Source of the DNA: Exophiala sp. HKRS030
Taxonomy: Eukaryota; Ascomycota; Eurotiomycetes; Chaetothyriales; Herpotrichiellaceae
Direction of reading: 5' to 3'
DNA length: 64,000 bases
Assembly: GCA_023897205.1 (NCBI GenBank)
Contig: JAHWDD010000009.1
Span: 1,240,001-1,304,000, forward strand
Below are positions 46,517-58,139 of the stretch, piece after piece (position 1 is the first letter of the stretch; the number at the start of each line of letters is the position of its first letter). The notes under the pieces are model-generated. The model was not told the DNA's origin. It ran no database searches and saw nothing but the letters and a program-made list of their open reading frames with translations. Position numbers and translations under genes: made by a program.

Positions 46517-48297
46517 TGGCGTGTGGAAGATTTGATGCCAAAAAGGGAAAATTGAACGAATATAGACTACACGTTCAGAGGCTGTACAAAATACACATCA
46601 CGCTGCCATCGGTCTGGCACTCGAACTGAATGATCTAATACTCTGCAGAAACTTGCTCTCTCACATGAAATGAGACTTTCGTTCCCTCTTAACTCCGAAC
46701 AGTCAGCCAGTTACCTACTCTTCATCCTCTAATCAGCACGGCAAGACTCCGTGGCTGAAAGAGTCCGTGCTATGCCACTGATGATACCTTCGCATCGCCC
46801 CCATGGAATCCACAATCTCACAAGCTCTTAACTCTGTGGCACTTGAACCATGATCGTTTTCTGATTTGTGAACCGGGCTGTAGCAGTGAGAATGCCCCGA
46901 CTTGTACATTGCTGACGTGAGTATGTCTAAACAGCACAACATGTAACCCACTCACTATCGATTCTTCTGGCCATGACATGGAACGCCAGGATCCTGTTCC
47001 ATGCGGTCCAATTGATCCATTTAGGAGCCACCTTGCTGCTGAGGAAGTGGCGATCAGGAAACCCGTCCCCAGCCAACACACATCTGTTTTACTATATCTC
47101 GAATACGGCATGCAATACGAAGCGGTGTACCACAACGCAGATCAGGCCAGCCTCGAGGACGCAGGTATTTCCCAGCTGCCTAGGGTCTAGCAGATTGATC
47201 TTTTGTACGGAGTACTCTGGACTCGGTACCTCGCCTTGCATTGTTGTGCTGCCTCCAGCCCTCCCCCGCCTCGGGTAAGACGATGCGTAATCAAAGGCCC
47301 TCCACAGATCGACTGCTACGACAACTCGCCATGTTGACCGGACGAAGCAATTTCTTACACAATGAGTCCCACCCCAAGCGATCGCACTATCTACATGACT
47401 CCACCTGATACCGACTCCCAAAAGTCTTTGCCTCAAAGCAAGGAATATTCAATTGGCGCGAAGCTGAGGCTGAAAGGTCAAACGCACCGGTCATTCGTAC
47501 GGAAGTGCCACCAGATCTACGCTCATCCCGTCGTACTTGTTCAGATGAGCAGGGTACGTTTAATTAATCATTATATCGTGAGAGAGACGTTCCACTCCCG
47601 GGAAGCTTGAAGGTTTTACGCAGTCAGGGTCGCCGCCGACTCAACACTGGACAGTGGATGCTGACTCGGTACTCCGGGTCTGTTTTGTGACGCTCCAACC
47701 ATCACAGAGCACAAGTCAAAGCAGAAACCAACTATGCATGTCCCCGCAACAAGTACCTAGGTAGGTCTGACGCCTGAATCTTTGGTGGTGTGGTCCACTC
47801 CAATGGTTACAAGGACAATACTACAGTCAGTTGGTCGATGTGCATTCCCGCTTGGGAGGCGGCTGTGTCATATACAGTGCTGATTTGCTTGCCATAGCAT
47901 AGCTACACCGTGCATCCAAGAATCCTGGCTAGTGGGTACATGTTGCCTCCTCGGAAGACCAGGTGGGAACGCGGGATAGAGGCCATCTTAACGTACCATT
48001 TGTCCAATGGACCATTATGGGTCCATCAATGGAATTTACCATGGCTCGAAGGGGCTGCCTATCCCAGAAAGCTGCTGTCAACCATTCTATTTTCATGTCA
48101 TTCATGCTGACGACGTTTCAGCCAATGTAGTTTGGGAAGATGTGGAAGCATATAAAGCCTTACAGTCGTTCTCTGTCTCTGCGGTTCTCACTCAGGACCA
48201 TTGCAACCTTCATTGAACCAATTTCTGTCACATTTCGCCCATTTTACACCTTTACCACTCTACGTTGCTCCATTTACCACCACTGATTCTGCACAAA
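46517..48297. other. Intergenic, enoyl-CoA hydratase / ALDH
   Basis: About 1.8 kb without a supported gene. Nonamer at 47206-47214; CCAAT and TATA-like elements near the right end. Confidence 0.6.
48122..48156 (+). promoter_or_regulatory. CCAAT and TATA-like elements of ALDH gene
   Basis: CCAAT at 48122-48126 and TATAAA at 48151-48156, about 147-175 bp upstream of the start codon. Spacing is plausible; motif-only evidence. Confidence 0.35.
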
Positions 48298-49802
48298 ATG
48301 GCTGATTTTAAACCTGAGCGCATTGAGGACCGCCTCTTCATCAATGGCGAGTTCGTTCCCTCAATCTCTGGCAAGAAATTCGACGTTGTCAATCCCAGCA
48401 CGGAGAAGCTGGCTGCATCGGTCTACGAAGCCGGGGTCGAAGATGTCGATGCTGCAGTCAAAGCTGCCAAAGAAGCATTCCCCTCCTGGTCTGCACTTTC
48501 CGCTTCGGAACGACAGGGTTATCTACTCAAGTTGGCCGATGGTTTGGCCAAAAATATCCAGGAAATCAACTACCTCGAAGCTATAACTATGGGCAAGCCG
48601 GCTGTTGGCGACAGTAAGATATACTATGTCATCGTTCAGATTGGCCTCACACTGATCACAATCTAGTGCTAAGCATGTTCGGGGTTGAGATTTTGAGATA
48701 TCTTGCAAGCAAAGCTCTAGATGTCAGCGGTGATTCCTCTCTAAACACCGCCGGACACGTCAACGTCACTTTCCGTCAACCTTTTGGTGTTTGCGGTGCC
48801 ATCATCCCGTGGAACATTCCCCTTCTCATGTTCGTCAACAAGGCGGGCCCTGCTCTGGCTGCCGGCAACACACTCGTCCTCAAGACGTCCGAAAAGTCAC
48901 CGCTCTCTTGTCTCAAAGTCGCCCAAATTTGTCAAGAGATCGGTCTGCCAAAGGGTGTCTTGAATATCCTCTCCGGGTTCGGAAGACCCTGCGGCGAAGC
49001 GATCGCCAAACACATGGATATCCGTAAAGTCTCCTTCACTGGGTCCGCCATGGCTGGACGGGCTGTCAAGAAGGCCGCCGCCGAGTCCAACCTCAAGAAC
49101 GTCACGCTCGAACTCGGAGGAAAGAGTCCCACCGTCATTTTCGAGGATGCGGATCTGTCCAAGGCCATTCCGGCCAGCGCAATATCGATTCTCATGAACT
49201 CGGGCCAAGCATGCATCGCCAGCTCGAGGATCTACGTGCACGCATCGATCGCCGACAAATTCACCGAGGGCATGAAGGCGGCCATGATCCAGATGGGCAA
49301 ATCGGGCGACCCTCTCGCCGAGGGCACCGCGCGAGGCCCGCAGGCAGACAAGCTCCAATTCGACCGGGTCATGGGCTACCTGAATTACGCCAAGGACAAC
49401 AAGATTGAGATGCCAATCGGCGGTGGCAGAGAAGGCAGCACCGGTTATTACGTCGAGCCCACCATCATCGCCAACGCGCCCGAGGATTCCAAGGTCATGA
49501 AGGAGGAGATTTTTGGTCCCGTGGTCTGCATCAACACTTTCACGGACGAGGAAGAGGTGTTGAAGCGTGCCAACGACACCGAGTACGGTCTGTACGCCAG
49601 TGTTTTCACCAAGGACGTTTCACGTGCGCTGCGTGTGGCCAAGATGCTCGAGGCGGGATCCGTCGGCGTCAACTGCACGAGTCCTACCATGGCTTTCGAT
49701 TTGCCTTTTGGTGGTTGGAAGCAAAGTGGTGATGGTAGAGAACTGAGCAAGTACGCCACAGACTACTGGACCGAGTTGAAGAGTGTTTTTATTGCTTTGT
49801 AA
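48298..49802 (+). CDS. NAD(P)-dependent aldehyde dehydrogenase
   Basis: Oxidises an aldehyde to its acid; 483 aa from exons 48298-48613 and 48667-49802. ALDH landmarks in order: LFINGEF, NPSTEK, GVCGAIIPWNIPLLMF with the cofactor-binding Asn region, KTSEKSPLS, VSFTGSAMAGRAV (nucleotide loop), LELGGKSPTVIF with the general-base Glu, NSGQACIASSRIYV with the catalytic Cys, EEIFGPVVCI, and the closing PFGGWKQSGDGRE. It lacks a targeting sequence, so a cytosolic location is likely. Substrate is not readable. Related to, but apparently distinct from, the main ethanol-use AldA type. Confidence 0.95.
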
Positions 49803-50602
49803 TACCTACGAAGGACAAAGTATCCTGGTGAGGAAAGGAAATATATTGAATGAGATACAATTTGCACTGCAATCTGGTCAAAAAGGTCATTGAGTCTGAT
49901 CCATGATCTATTTCCATGATCTATTATCATCGGCTAGCCGTCTCTATTCGACCCACAATGTCCAATGTACGTTTGCGGATGACTCCCACTATTCGACAAG
50001 TATCACCCAGTAGTGTTACTGAGTATAGGAGTAATCCAAAAAAAAGACAAAAGAGACTACCTTACAAAAGAGCCGTCGATCCATGCCGAGAGAGCATGGC
50101 CGGGTAAATTCCCATTTCCTTACCATCGTAACGAACGAGTTACCCGCTATTACACGAACGTAGCTTCGTCCGCGCGCACGCGGCATAAGCAGCCTACTTT
50201 GGTCATTCCAACGCGGAGAGTTTGGCTTACATTAGATAAACCTGAGGTACAGTAGGTATCTCCATCCTTCCCGTGACTATGCTGTATGAATAGGCGGCAC
50301 GGCTAGTGCGTCGGCAAGGGGACCGTACTGAACATGGACACGAGGGCAAGCACGGGAGTGAGCATCCAGCCCCTGCTCGAATCCGGACCCACCATATTTC
50401 TTGATTTGATCTCTACTCCCGGAGTAGTACTTTTGTTGACGTTGACAAATTTGACATGGGCCCGACCATACCTGTCCGAATCTACAAATCTTTCCCCCCT
50501 CCCCCGGGAACGATGGATGTACATCCACCCCTACAATTGTCCCCGGGTAGGTTGGGCCGGGGTGTTGCACCCCCTTTTTTTGGGAAAAAGTATCAACTCA
50601 AC
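49803..50602. other. Convergent intergenic, ALDH / deaminase-like
   Basis: 800 bp, no gene recognised. Includes short C- and T-runs. Confidence 0.6.
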
Positions 50603-51863
50603 TCACAACTCGTCCCTCACATCATTTCCTTTCTTTTCGACATTGTTGTAGGTACACCGCCCGTTCCCGCCGTCCTCGTCCTCCTCCTTGACACAACCCG
50701 CGGGACACGGACCGTCGTCCTCGAACTGCCAGACGAACAAACCTTCCGTCTCGTTGACCAGAACTTCCGGGACGATCCTCGTCCTCACGGGTCTGCCCAG
50801 TGACCTGCCGAATATCTCCTTGGAAGGCAGGTCGATCTGCGGCCATCCGTGCGCCAGTAGACCGTGGTCCCCGTGGATCGGCGTCGAGTAGATGTACTCC
50901 CTGAACGCACCGTAGAGGATCGCACTCGAACACTGTCATACTCGTCAGACGACGGAGATCGTGGCCAGGTCGGACCACCTCGAGAGAGAGAGTCGACGGG
51001 AAAGTTTCGAACCCCCATCAAGATTGAGAGGTGTACCGAATGGGTGAACTGATATCACGGGAGAGTACAAGGTAGGTGGAGAAGTGAGTAAACGAGTACG
51101 TACCATGGGACATGGTTCGGCGGTCGTATACAAGCTCAGATCGGAGAGTGCTTTCAAAGCTTCTGCCGGTGACAGGTTGTATTTCCCTTCTGGGTCCGTG
51201 AGGATTTTGGTACAATTGTTTATCGCGGCGATTTCTCCTGTCGATCCGTTTGAATCACAAAAGGTTAGCTGGCATTCGACTCGCGTCGATCCTCTTCTTT
51301 TCTCTCGTCGCCGGCGGCCACCAAAATGATCATGACCGCGACCACGAGGATGCCTTCGACCAGTTCGGGCTCCAAAAGTACACTCGACCGTCATCATGGT
51401 GAGGAGCTTACCGTGTAGAGTGGGGTTTCCATATCCTTGGACACCATTCGCTCCGATACAAACTTCTTCCCCCAACGATGAAGACCTGATGGAAAGTCCC
51501 CGTCAGCTTTTCCCGTCTGTTTCTTGCCGTATCATGTCAAAGCCACAAACGTGACACTTACCCATCCCCCCCGCCGACGTCTGTCACCGTGTGGTTGACG
51601 ATGACGGCCCCGAACGCCGCAAAGGGACAAGGCGATCCGCCCACTTCCTCCAAAGAGGCAACGGCACGACGCATCCAGTACGTCCTCGTCTCGGCGGGGA
51701 CAGGGTCGGGAGCGGTGAGGTCGGCGTCGTCCACCTCTGGCGAGATGGAAGGGTGGACGGGACTGCTGCCGCCTTGTTTCTTCTGGGCTTGACACAGCGT
51801 CGGCGTCGTCACGCTCAAGAGTAACCCCCCGAGTAACGCGGTCGACAAGGTGGTCGAATGCAT
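50603..51863 (-). CDS. Secreted cytidine/deoxycytidylate deaminase-fold protein
   Basis: Exons 51863-51562, 51485-51412, 51237-51104 and 50932-50603 give 279 aa. The N-terminus (MHSTTLSTALLGGLLLSVTT, then PTLCQAQ) is a signal peptide. The deaminase core follows: WMRRAVASLEEVGGSPCPFAAFGAVIVNHT, cited here by its landmarks WMRRAV and PFAAFGAVIVNH; then the zinc site HxE (LHGEIAAINNC, formed across an intron) and PCxxC (EPCPMCSSAILYG, also formed across an intron). So a complete zinc/catalytic site is seen. The C-terminal 30 residues are Cys- and acid-rich (GPCPAGC, GRCTYN). Substrate could be cytidine, deoxycytidylate or guanine-type; a secretory location is unusual for the fold. An ATG-less extension upstream is ignored. 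Confidence 0.88.
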
Positions 51864-52570
51864 CTTTTTTTTCAAAGAAAAGGGAAAAAGGGTATTGGCT
51901 GTGGCAGCTCAAATCGACCGGTTCTCAACTTCTCGTATTCGTAGTAGGTTGTGGATTCACAAGGGAGTATTTTACTGGTTTTTTCCCCCAATACAAATAA
52001 TATCTCGAGAAGAATATATTAATATGTATGGTTTTTTCAAAGTCAAAAAGTCGAAATATCACTTCCTCCTATATCTGTTCTGTACGAGAATGAGTGTCCA
52101 CGACGGGGAGGAGGAGTTTGTTGATAAGAAATGAACATCATCGTACGAAATATCGCCGTCGGACATCGACGCCCACAGCCTTGCGATAAGCACTTTCTCC
52201 AAGGCAGCCCCGTCAATACGATGTACGGAGGCGGACTATGATATCGTAAGAGATGTACAGTTCATGAATGTAGAAGACCAAATTCAAGATCAAAGCCGAT
52301 GAATCTCACAGAAACGCCGGGCACCAAAAAGGCCGGAGAGTCCATCTGAGAATGGATTCCTCCCGAATCTTATTCTATTTATCACGATCCTTTATCGCAG
52401 GCGTCAATATCAAATGTTGATGAGATCTCCCACCATATGCATGAATTCATTCCATCAATACTCCTTTTCGTCTGTTTCGTCAATCATCAAATAGTCATCG
52501 CAGTACCTGAGAGTAGTGGCTGTGAGCCATCCTTCTATCTGTTTACTGTTGCATCCCAAGATAACCCCAT
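51864..52570. other. Intergenic, deaminase promoter / NYN protein 3' flank
   Basis: About 700 bp, AT-rich in places (51960-52080); no gene seen. Confidence 0.55.
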
Positions 52571-54127
52571 TCAGTCAACATCGTCGTTCAGCATGCCATT
52601 GACAGGACTTTCGTGGATCCTCCACTCAAATGTGTACTTTTCCTTCATCCTCAACCCAACACCCTGAGGAGCTTTACCCATGGCCTCGTTGATGTTCCGT
52701 CTCGGCAACATGGCAAGCAGTAAGTCTCGATAGTCGAGTTCCGGTTCGGCCTGGAGGGCACTCACAGAAAAGGCTCGGTGTGCACGTATTTTCTGAACCA
52801 TCTCCCTTCGAACCGCCAAACCGAGCTTCATTGCCATTTGTTGTGGCATAGTCGCGACACTGAACACGCTCGGCCACGTCACCGATTTGAAGTTGTATTT
52901 CTGGAATTCGGACGCAATGTAACCAGGAGAAACCAGAACAATCTTTTGTCTGGCGAAAGGATGATCGGCGTATTGTTCCAACATCCTGACGAAGCCGTTG
53001 TCGGTACACGCTGCGATGAAAATGGCGTGACAGTTCGGAGTGGACAAGAAGAGATGGAAGTTTTCTGCAAAATTAGAAAACGAGAGTCAGCTTGCTCCTT
53101 TCTTTGATCCCACGCTGGTTCGTTTGTTGGTTGGGCAGATCATACCTCTGATCTTGTCGTCTGCCCGTTCTTTGCCCCGACCGGAGTCGAAAAAGTCAAA
53201 TAACGGCAGTCTTTCCGTGAACTGGACGGCGAAATCTCTCAAACCGACAGCAGTTCCCCTAGCCTTCTGTCGTCTTATCATTCGACCTTCTGCCGTGCCA
53301 AAATTACAAAACACTCTCGTTATGATCTTGGCCGTTGCAGGAATGTTTGAATCCTGCTCCATGATATACTTGGTGACCTCATTCTTGATACGTGTTGCCG
53401 CAAGGCCGCCTGGTTCGACCCGAGCTCCTCCGATGATACGATTGTCGTTGTGGAAAATATCATGCGACCACTATATAGAGCCCCGGCGTCAGCAGGATAG
53501 TGCAGAGCTGTTCCGCTACCAACTTACCATGTAAGCATCCCCATCAATCAAAACAACGACAAACGGTTGTGCGGGGAGGGGAGAATCGGTGTTTTGAACT
53601 GTTGGCGATTGCCCCAACCTTTCTGCATCCGTAACGCACTGTAAATATTCGAGGTCAAACTGGGTTTCAGCATATCTCGTCTCCAGGGCTTTAGCATGTC
53701 GTGTGATGAGTGACAATGAAGCAGCGTCACTGTCAATTCTCGCTTGCATTTGAATCATCAACAATCTCTGTCTCTTCAACTCCTGTATTTGCGCGTTCAT
53801 CTGAGCTTTGAGGGCATGACCATTATTTCTCTCGTGCGTCAGTAGTTCTTTCAGAATCACATTTGAAGATCGCTCAGTGGCCAGGTCCGATTTGAGATAC
53901 GAGATGTCAACACGGTATTTCTCGAATTGTGAATTTGCTTTCTCGCACAAGTCACGAGTATAAGCTAGTTCGCGTTGAAGCGTTTCGACCTCTTCGGCGA
54001 TAGTCTCGAAATCCAAACTATCATCGGTCGACGGTCGTGCTGCTGCCTGATCAGATGGTGCATCCCGTTTGATCGGAGTTGACTTTGAGCTTTTGCTAGA
54101 GGGAAAGAACCAAGATGAGATAGACAT
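52571..54127 (-). CDS. Coiled-coil protein with NYN/DUF7923-like domain
   Basis: 472 aa from exons 54127-53528, 53470-53146 and 53064-52571. Residues about 40-165 form a coiled coil (ETIAEEVETLQRELAYTRDL and onward). Then PFVVVLIDGDAYMWSHDIF, formed across intron 1, gives the hydrophobic strand plus IDGD of NYN/PIN-like nuclease folds; GGARVEPGGLAATRIKNEV, TRVFCNFGTAEG, and CHAIFIAACTDNGFVRMLEQ with a conserved TDNGF continue the fold. In fungi this domain (called DUF7923, as I recall) usually precedes CCCH zinc fingers; none is visible here. RNA-related function is an inference only. Start: first ATG in frame (MSISSWFF). Confidence 0.8.
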
Positions 54128-55235
54128 GACCGTTTCGCCAGGCGCTACTTGATGTAGCAACTTCCCGGCACTCAGTGCCACGTTAGTCTGGGCCCTGACT
54201 GCTTTGATGTCTGGTGTTACTCTGAAAACACTGGCTCACGGAATGATCACTTGAAAACCTTTGAGGGTTTCCTCGTGGGGTTTGACAGGGAATGATGAAG
54301 CGTGACCAACGAGTTGTGGGTGAAATTGTGTTGTCGAAGTTGGAAAATATGCTGATGTTGCGATTCAGTCCGCGTAAAAGACAATGCGACCGAGTCCTCG
54401 AACACCTTGTGAACGGAATGAATGGATGGTCTATTACAATGATTATGACATGAAGAAAAGGACACAAGCCATGCTAGCATGACAAGTTCGAGAGTGAGGC
54501 TTCGGAGTATTGACCCTCCATGATGATGGGACGGTTGAGGTGGAAACATCCGGTACTAAGAGACCGTGGGATACGAGTACATAGAGAATCTCCAACACAG
54601 CCGCGCACGTGACATAAAAAACCCGGGTCGACAAGGCTGCGGTACTAAACCCGTAGGAGCACCTGGAAAGAATCACTATCAATTAAATTAGTGAATGTTT
54701 TCATCACAATCACCAAGGCCCCTCAGTGATGGCTCAGTCCAAATCATATGATCATGTGGTGGACGGCCATTCACTAGGCGAGCAGGACAAAAAGGCTGGG
54801 TTCAAAATACCCAGGCTCGCAAAATAAAAACCTCTCTCCTCTCCCCTTCTTCAGCCCCCCCTTGCCCGGAAAATAAAAACATGTCGCCTCATATTCTCTT
54901 CTACAAACCAAAACAAAATGCGGTTTCCTTTTAACCTAGGGAAAACAAAAGCAATTCTTCCTATCAACAGGCTTCGTTTTTGTTTTTTAATTCCTTGTGT
55001 TAAAGTACTATATAGCAGCCATTATAGTCTCATCCATTAAGGCGTTCCTCCAGACTCATAGTCCAGGTTGACCGACTACAGATTAGGAGAAAATGTATTT
55101 AAGAATGGATCATGTTTCTTGCATACAGCTGTCTGCGAGCAGTTCCTATGATTACAACGACAATTCATCCCCCAGGCGAGGTCGAACTTTGTGGAGGCAA
55201 CCGTTCGATCGCAGGGAGCAGCAACACCACCAAAT
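54128..55235. other. Intergenic, NYN protein promoter / NOT2 3' flank
   Basis: 1.1 kb, no gene recognised. AT-rich runs near 54830-55020 fit a NOT2 3' untranslated region. Confidence 0.55.
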
Positions 55236-56800
55236 TCAAAAACCTCTTCCGCTGGCGGCCATTCTCTCAAGGCTGGGTACAGCATTGAAATTACCAACTC
55301 CCATGCCTCCTGCCATGGCTCCCATAGCTCCAGCATGGATTGTTCGATTGCCCATACTCGGTTGCTCCTCCAAATCCTCATACCTCAGGGTATAGATCCG
55401 TCGGACCTTCTTCCATAGTTTGGTGTCCCACCAGATGTAGTAGCCTTGCTCGCTCATCTTGTCTTCTAACAGGACTGGACTTGGGGACGCCTCGTCACGG
55501 GTCAGCCATTGTTTTTCTCTCATGTGATACCGCCATTTGCGAGCCACTAGTTCCTGAGCCACCAGCATCTGGGTGTAATCCCGAGGCATTGTGTAGAAAA
55601 TGAAGAACAGAGTCTCATCCATGAAACCGTTGATGCGGCTAGATAGAGGCGCAATCTTTTTGACCGTATAGCAATCCGGAATAGTATATCCGGAATCGAG
55701 TGGTCGGAGAGGCTGGGCGTTGTGATCAGCCCACGGCCCAGGATATGATGGCAATAATGGTCCCTCAGAGCTCATGTTTATCCCGAGTGTCGACAGATCC
55801 AGTCCTCGCATGAGGCTTCGGGATGCTGGAGTTGCATTGTCTTGTTCGGCAATGTACCCTTTCATGCCAAACCTGTCTCTATCACTCATGCCAGCGAATA
55901 ATGATTCAGCGGATTGCTCTGGTTGAGATCCTGGTTCTCGATCCCCAAACATACTTCCCGCTTGCAGTCCCATCGATTGTGACGGCGATTCCTGGAACTC
56001 TTTGCCTTGTGGTCTGGTGTCCTGTCCAAGAAATCGGTCTTGGCCTATCACGGAACTCAGTCCTTGCGACATGGGTGAACGTGCTGGATACGTCAGTCAG
56101 CATGATGAGACGATCATAGGGCCTCTATAGCCAACATACATATCTGTGCCTGGCCTGAAGGCGATGTCACTCTACTAGGATCGTTTGACGAAGTATCGTT
56201 TAGCTGATTCGGTCGTTGCACGAGGCCCGGTGGACCACTGGGTGCTGGATTTGTCCGTCTCGCTGGTTGCGAAGGCTGTTCAGTGGAATACTCCATGGGG
56301 GCATTCCGTGAATAGGTATCCGTGGGATAAAATCCTTCGCGTCCACCAGTCGGCTGTTGCTGCTGTTGCCGTGAGGATATCTGATTTCGAGATGAATTCA
56401 GCTGCTGTCTCTGTCCTTGTTCATTTTGCGGAGGGCCAGTCTGCCATGCACTAGAGCCAACCGTATGACTCTGGGATTGAAGACCACTGTTATTGAGGCT
56501 AGGAAATCTGGAACAGCATAAGCAGCCGAAGTACGAGCAGATACCCAGACCAGTAACACTTACGATGAAGCGGAGAGATCGAGAGGACCGCTGGACCTAG
56601 AACCCATGGCTTGGGCCCAATTGTCTGGAGCAACGGTCTCTCGTGATGGTTGAGAAGCACCTGGCGCACTTGGGAGGCCTTGTTGAGCCCATGCACCTAG
56701 CAGAGTTAGGCCCTGTTCCCTACTCAAATTTCCTATTAAACAAACCAGGCTTGTTGGTAACCATCCTCGGATTGGTCGTACTTCTTTGTTGTTGATTCAT
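55236..56800 (-). CDS. NOT2: CCR4-NOT subunit NOT2
   Basis: Scaffold subunit of the CCR4-NOT complex, acting in mRNA deadenylation and transcription. Exons 56800-56746, 56696-56564, 56507-56140 and 56083-55236 give 467 aa from an ATG reading MNQQQRSTTNPRM. The N-terminal two thirds are Gln/Ser/Pro-rich and disordered, with AWAQQGLPSAPG and LDLSASSFPSLNN. The C-terminal NOT box has PDCYTVKKIAPLSSRINGF, DETLFFIFYTMPRDYTQMLV, ELVARKWRYHMREKQWLTRD and GYYIWWDTKLWKKVRRIYTL. The tail is Gly/Met/Ala-rich. The frame stays open upstream of 56800 (SFIGQARPPSATNN), so the true start may be in a further 5' exon. Confidence 0.92.
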
Positions 56801-58139
56801 GTTATTGGTAGCTGATGGTGGTCGTGCTTGCCCTATAAAACTTGTATCAGCCTTTGCACATCTACATCGAAGAAACAACACATTTGGTGAGGTGTAAGAA
56901 TAGTAGTTCCATGTGGGCAGCCTGCGATATGGAGAATCCAGATCATTCGCAATTCGATTGTCGATAAGGGTTGAGGTAAACGCTATGTTGCACTTCTGAA
57001 TAGCAGACTCAAAGACCGGCGTCCATGAGTGGCTTCTTAAGAGGGCAGCGTGTCAATTGAGATCATTCTTATCACAGACTCAACCTGCTCTCCTTTGAAG
57101 TGACATCTCAGATGCGTTGATCATTTGTTCAGCGCCCGCGGACCAATATGAATGCCTCCTTCTAAACTGTATCGGCGAAAAGTAACGGAGACCGAAAGTC
57201 AGGATCAAGCATTCGAGTATTGTCTGAGAGCCTGGGGGCTCGTGCAGTCAATCGTCGCAATTGTTACGTCGCTTCTGCCCAGCGTGTGCTCGAGAAGAAA
57301 GGAGCCCTCCACCTCTCAGAAAGTTCCGCAATCTTGTACTCGCATTATTTCGGCCGCCGAGAGTCGTTTCGTGATCGTGAGGTCCTCCAGATCGCTTGCT
57401 TCACCATGCGCATGCAAAAACAGTCCAACACGAGTTGCTGTGATGGATGTGTTGACCAGGGCTGGGGAGAAGGGGAGGAAGGCAAACCAACCTTGTCGGT
57501 TCATGTCGCAGCTCTGACTCTCCGGGCGAGCCCTTGCCTGTAGAACGACTTCTCTTGAGAAGCAGGAGTCGGTGTCTGTCAAGGCTTTGAATGTGATAAA
57601 CAGCGATGTCTCAATGTTGCACTGCGCATCCGATTGACTGCGGCTGCAGTTCAGGTCCCAGAGACGCAGGTGGAGCGAAGCTTGGCGCTGAGAGGCAGCG
57701 CAGGTATTGCCGCACTGGCCTCATCCAACCGCTAAACTTTAGTGATACGCTTCACCTTACAGTAGCTCATTTTTAGGACGCGCCAGAGGCTCATAGGCCC
57801 TACGGAGGTACCTAAGTGACGGATGTTCTGGCAGTATCTTTCCGAAGATCTCGCTAACCTACAGACTCCGGAGTAGGCAGAGTCAATGGTGGTGGACGTC
57901 AATTCTGCGAAAACACCACTACTGTATCGGTATTCTCTACCATTCATGGCATATCAATATTATAATCGTCGAGGAACGATGACATCTACTAATTGCTTTT
58001 ACGTGCCATGATGTAAGCACGGTACTCGGTTGGCATATGCTGCCAGACGTCCCTGCAGATCTGTTTCTTACTACCAAATGCAATTTCGTGGACGAAGCCT
58101 TGTCATCCTGCACATGGTCCTGTTGCAAGCTTCTGAGGA
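56801..58139. other. Intergenic, NOT2 5' region / DDI1 3' flank
   Basis: About 1.3 kb. The left end may carry extra 5' exon sequence of NOT2; otherwise no gene recognised. Confidence 0.5.
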
